This document shows, piece by piece, positions 60,901 to 64,000 of a stretch of 64,000 bases of DNA. The DNA is taken from positions 185,001 through 249,000 of the forward strand of contig JAXRKP010000594.1 in assembly GCA_037039925.1 (NCBI GenBank), given 5' to 3'. The notes beneath the pieces were generated by a model. It worked only from the letters and a program-made list of their open reading frames with translations, was not told the DNA's origin and searched no databases. The position numbers and the translations under genes are program-made. The stretch is from Doris montereyensis (taxonomy: Eukaryota; Mollusca; Gastropoda; Nudibranchia; Dorididae). Within the stretch, counting starts at the first letter, position 1. Every line of letters starts with the position of its first letter.

Positions 60901-63742
60901 GAGAGTGATGATGAATTTGTGAAAAACGTCACCTACACATTGAAATCCTTGCACGTAATTGATTTTACGATCAAAGCCTATCGACTTATCTGTATCTGAT
61001 AAAAAAAGTCAAGCCAACCCATACATTCCAAGGATATCTCCAGCAAAAATTGACAATCCTTGTGTATATAATGGGTGCAATGTCAATCCCTTATGAATCG
61101 CAATCGCAATCGCAATCATAATCACAATCGCAATCGCTTGAGCCTGCCTGAAGGAACAATCATTGACCAATCAAACCAAACAGTCAGCGAATTGTAAAAA
61201 AGTTCCTTCAAGTGATCAAGGCCGTTACGGCTTCTAGAGCCGGACTATCCTCATATTGTCAATACATGAAGCGGGACAGGTGAAGGAGACTGGTTATTTG
61301 GTCATCGGTGGCGCCTTAACGGCCTCGACAGATAGAGAGATAGAGAGTGATGGAGCTGAAAACGTCACCTACATTGAAATCGCTTGCAACCATTGAATTT
61401 TTTACGATCAAAGCCTATCGACTTATCTGTATCTGATAAAAAAAATAAAAAGCCCAACCCATACATTCAAGGATATCTCCCACAACAAAAATTGACAATC
61501 CTTGTGTATATAATGGGTGCAATGTCAGTCCTTATGAATCGCAATCGCAATCGCAATCGCAATCGCAATCGCAATCGCTTGAGCCTGCCTGAAGGAACAA
61601 TCATTGACCAATCAAACCAAACAGTCAGCGGGTAAAAAAGTTCCTTCAAGTGATCAAGGCCGTTACGGCTAGAAGAGCCGGAGCTATCCTCATATTGTCA
61701 ATACATGAAGCGGGACAGGTGAAGGAGACTGGTTATTTGGTCATCGGTGGCGCCTTAACGGCCTCGACAGATAGAGATAGAGAGTGATGGAGCTGAAAAC
61801 GTCACCTACACATTGAAATCGCTTGCAACCATTGAATTTTTTACGATCAAAGCCTATCGACTTATCTGTATCTGATAAAAAAATAAAAAGCCCAACCCAT
61901 ACATTCCAGGATATCTCCCACAACAAAAATTGACAATCCTTGTGTATAGAATGGGTGCAATGTCAGTCCTTATGAATCGCAATCGCAATCGCAATCGCAA
62001 TCGCAATCGCAATCGCTTGAGCCTGCCTGAAGGAACAATCATTGACCAATCAAACCAAACAGTCAGCGAATTGTAAAAAGTTCCTTCAAGTGATCAAGGC
62101 CGTTACGGCTTCTAGAGCCGGAGCTATCCTCATATTGTCAATACATGAAGCGGGACAGGTGAAGGAGACTGGTTATTTGGTCATCGGTGGCGCCTTAACG
62201 GCCTCGACAGATAGAGATAGAGATTGATGGAGCTGAAAACGTCACCTACACATTGAAATCGCTTGCAACCATTGAATTTTTTACGATCAAAGCCTATCGA
62301 CTTATCTGTATCTGATAAAAAAATAAAAAGCCCAACCCATACATTCAAGGATATCTCCCACAACAAATTGACAATCCTTGTGTATAGAATGGGTGCAATG
62401 TCAGTCCTTATGAATCGCAATCGCAATCATAATCGCAATCGCAATCGCAATCGCTTGAGCCTGCCTGAAGGAACAATCATTGACCAATCAAACCAAACGG
62501 TCATGGTGTAAAAAAGTTCCTTCAAGTGATCAAGAGCCGTTACGGCTTCGACCGGAGCTATCCTCATATTGTCAATACATGAAGCGGGACAGGTGAAGGA
62601 GACTGGTTATTTGGTCATCGGTGGCGCCTTAACGGCCTCGACAGATAGAGAGATAGAGAGTGATGGAGCTGAAAACGTCACCTACACATTGAAATCGCTT
62701 GCAACCATTGAATTTTTTACGATCAAAGCCTATCGACTTATCTGTATCTGATAAAAAAATAAAAAGCCCAACCCATACATTCCAAGGATATCTCCCACAA
62801 CAAAAATTGACAATCCTTGTGTATATAATGGGTGCAATGTCAGTCCCTTATGAATCGCAATCGCAATCGCAATCGCAATCGCAATCGCAATCGCTTGAGC
62901 CTGCCTGAAGGAACAATCATTGACCAATCAAACCAAACAGTCAGCGAATTGTAAAAAAGTTCCTTCAAGTGATCAAGGCCGTTACGGCTTCTAGAGCCGG
63001 AGCTATCCTCATATTGTCAATACATGAAGCGGGACAGGTGAAGGAGACTGGTTATTTGGTCATCGGTGGCGCCTTAACGGCCTCGACAGATAGAGAGATA
63101 GAGAGTGATGGAGCTGAAAACGTCACCTACACATTGAAATCGCTTGCAACCATTGAATTTTTTACGATCAAAGCCTATCGACTTATCTGTATCTGATAAA
63201 AAAATAAAAAGCCCAACCCATACATTCCAAGGATATCTCCCACAACAAAAATTGACAATCCTTGTGTATATAATGGGTGCAATGTCAGTCCCTTATGAAT
63301 CGCAATCGCAATCGCAATCGCAATCGCAATCGCAATCGCTTGAGCCTGCCTGAAGGAACAATCATTGACCAATCAAACCAAACAGTCAGCGAATTGTAAA
63401 AAAGTTCCTTCAAGTGATCAAGGCCGTTACGGCTTCTAGAGCCGGAGCTATCCTCATATTGTCAATACATGAAGCGGGACAGGTGAAGGAGACTGGTTAT
63501 TTGGTCATCGGTGGCGCCTTAACGGCCTCGACAGATAGAGAGATAGAGAGTGATGGAGCTGAAAACGTCACCTACACATTGAAATCGCTTGCAACCATTG
63601 AATTTTTTACGATCAAAGCCTATCGACTTATCTGTATCTGATAAAAAAATAAAAAGCCCAACCCATACATTCCAAGGATATCTCCCACAACAAAAATTGA
63701 CAATCCTTGTGTATATAATGGGTGCAATGTCAGTCCCTTATG

Positions 63743-64000
63743 AATCGCAATCGCAATCGCAATCGCAATCGCAATCGCAATCGCAATCGCAATCGCAATC
63801 GCAATCGCAATCGCAATCGCAATCGCAATCGCAATCGCAATCGCAATCGCAATCGCAATCGCAATCGCAATCGCAATCGCAATCGCAATCGCAATCGCAA
63901 TCGCAATCGCAATCGCAATCGCAATCGCAATCGCAATCGCAATCGCAATCGCAATCGCAATCGCAATCGCAATCGCAATCGCAATCGCAATCGCAATCGC
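63743..64000 (-). repeat. Start of expanded (GCAATC)n array 4, cut by the window end
   Basis: At least 258 bp of clean GCAATC begins exactly where a (GATTGC)6 block would sit, right after a consensus monomer. Its true length is unknown. Confidence 0.97.

Larger units (their letters stand above)
57165..63742 (-). repeat. Right satellite array, inverted, 15 monomer bodies
   Basis: The same monomer as at 10.6-16.8 kb, on the minus strand. Hexamer blocks start near 57,581, 58,025, 58,469, 58,906, 59,348, 59,788, 60,228, 60,660, 61,097, 61,538, 61,976, 62,413, 62,852 and 63,298. Monomers at 58.3-62.5 kb have scattered small indels. Those at 57,623-58,068 and 62,460-63,742 match the homogenised consensus. 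No gene or RNA is recognised in the monomer. Confidence 0.95.

Noticed and set aside
10641..64000. CRISPR array
   Set aside because: Repeats are spaced regularly, but the bodies are near-identical monomers rather than unique spacers, there are no cas genes, and the DNA is eukaryotic in character.
16805..64000. Telomeric repeat
   Set aside because: GATTGC is not a G-rich telomere-type repeat (it lacks runs of G and a clear G/C strand bias), it is internal, and it is inverted within the window.
1..64000. tRNA, rRNA, snRNA or intact host genes
   Set aside because: No cloverleaf-like A/B box arrangement, rRNA core motif or uninterrupted exon with recognisable domain was found on either strand by eye. 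A covariance-model scan would be decisive.

Overview
The window looks like repeat-rich nuclear DNA of an animal, most likely an invertebrate. The support is indirect: decayed non-LTR retrotransposons with invertebrate-type RTE features, a hAT-like DNA transposon remnant with candidate spliceosomal exons, abundant micro- and minisatellites, and a complex satellite. I see no bacterial operon, no rRNA or tRNA gene, and no intact host protein-coding gene. The species cannot be named from the sequence.

Layout. 1-2,560: degenerate minisatellites and TAGA/GATA microsatellites. 2,750-3,165: decayed LINE 3' coding end on the minus strand. 3,420-4,500: nothing recognised. 4,500-9,785: one decayed RTE-like LINE on the plus strand (5' tandem repeats, endonuclease, linker, reverse transcriptase, C-terminal region). 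It was invaded first or later by a short LINE-type 3' fragment (about 6,070-6,366) and by a 2,000-bp hAT-like element (6,882-8,881) with 17-bp terminal inverted repeats and a 6-bp ATTGAT target duplication. 9,834-10,640: GA/GACA and CAG tracts.

10,641-64,000: one satellite system. Its monomer is about 445 bp and carries a short (GATTGC)5-7 block. In several places that block has expanded enormously: 16,805-20,211, 28,753-38,752, 38,985-42,137, 42,138-57,164 and 63,743 to the window end. These arrays total about 31.8 kb, half of the window. The monomers and hexamer read GATTGC on the plus strand to the left of position 42,137 and GCAATC to the right, so the locus is a giant inverted repeat with a palindromic turning point and no spacer. 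Going outward from that point both arms run in the same order: long array, block of monomers, another array.

Between 20.2 and 28.7 kb the monomers are riddled with GATTAT words and merge into GATTAT fields. The monomer next to the right-hand array is similarly laced with ATCG/TCGC words. These patches, and the near absence of substitutions among array interruptions, raise a real possibility that part of the structure is a long-read basecalling, consensus or fold-back assembly artefact. Findings therefore state both readings and a test for each. The very long open frames (up to about 6,100 codons) are a by-product of a hexamer that has no stop codon in any of its six frames and are not annotated as genes.
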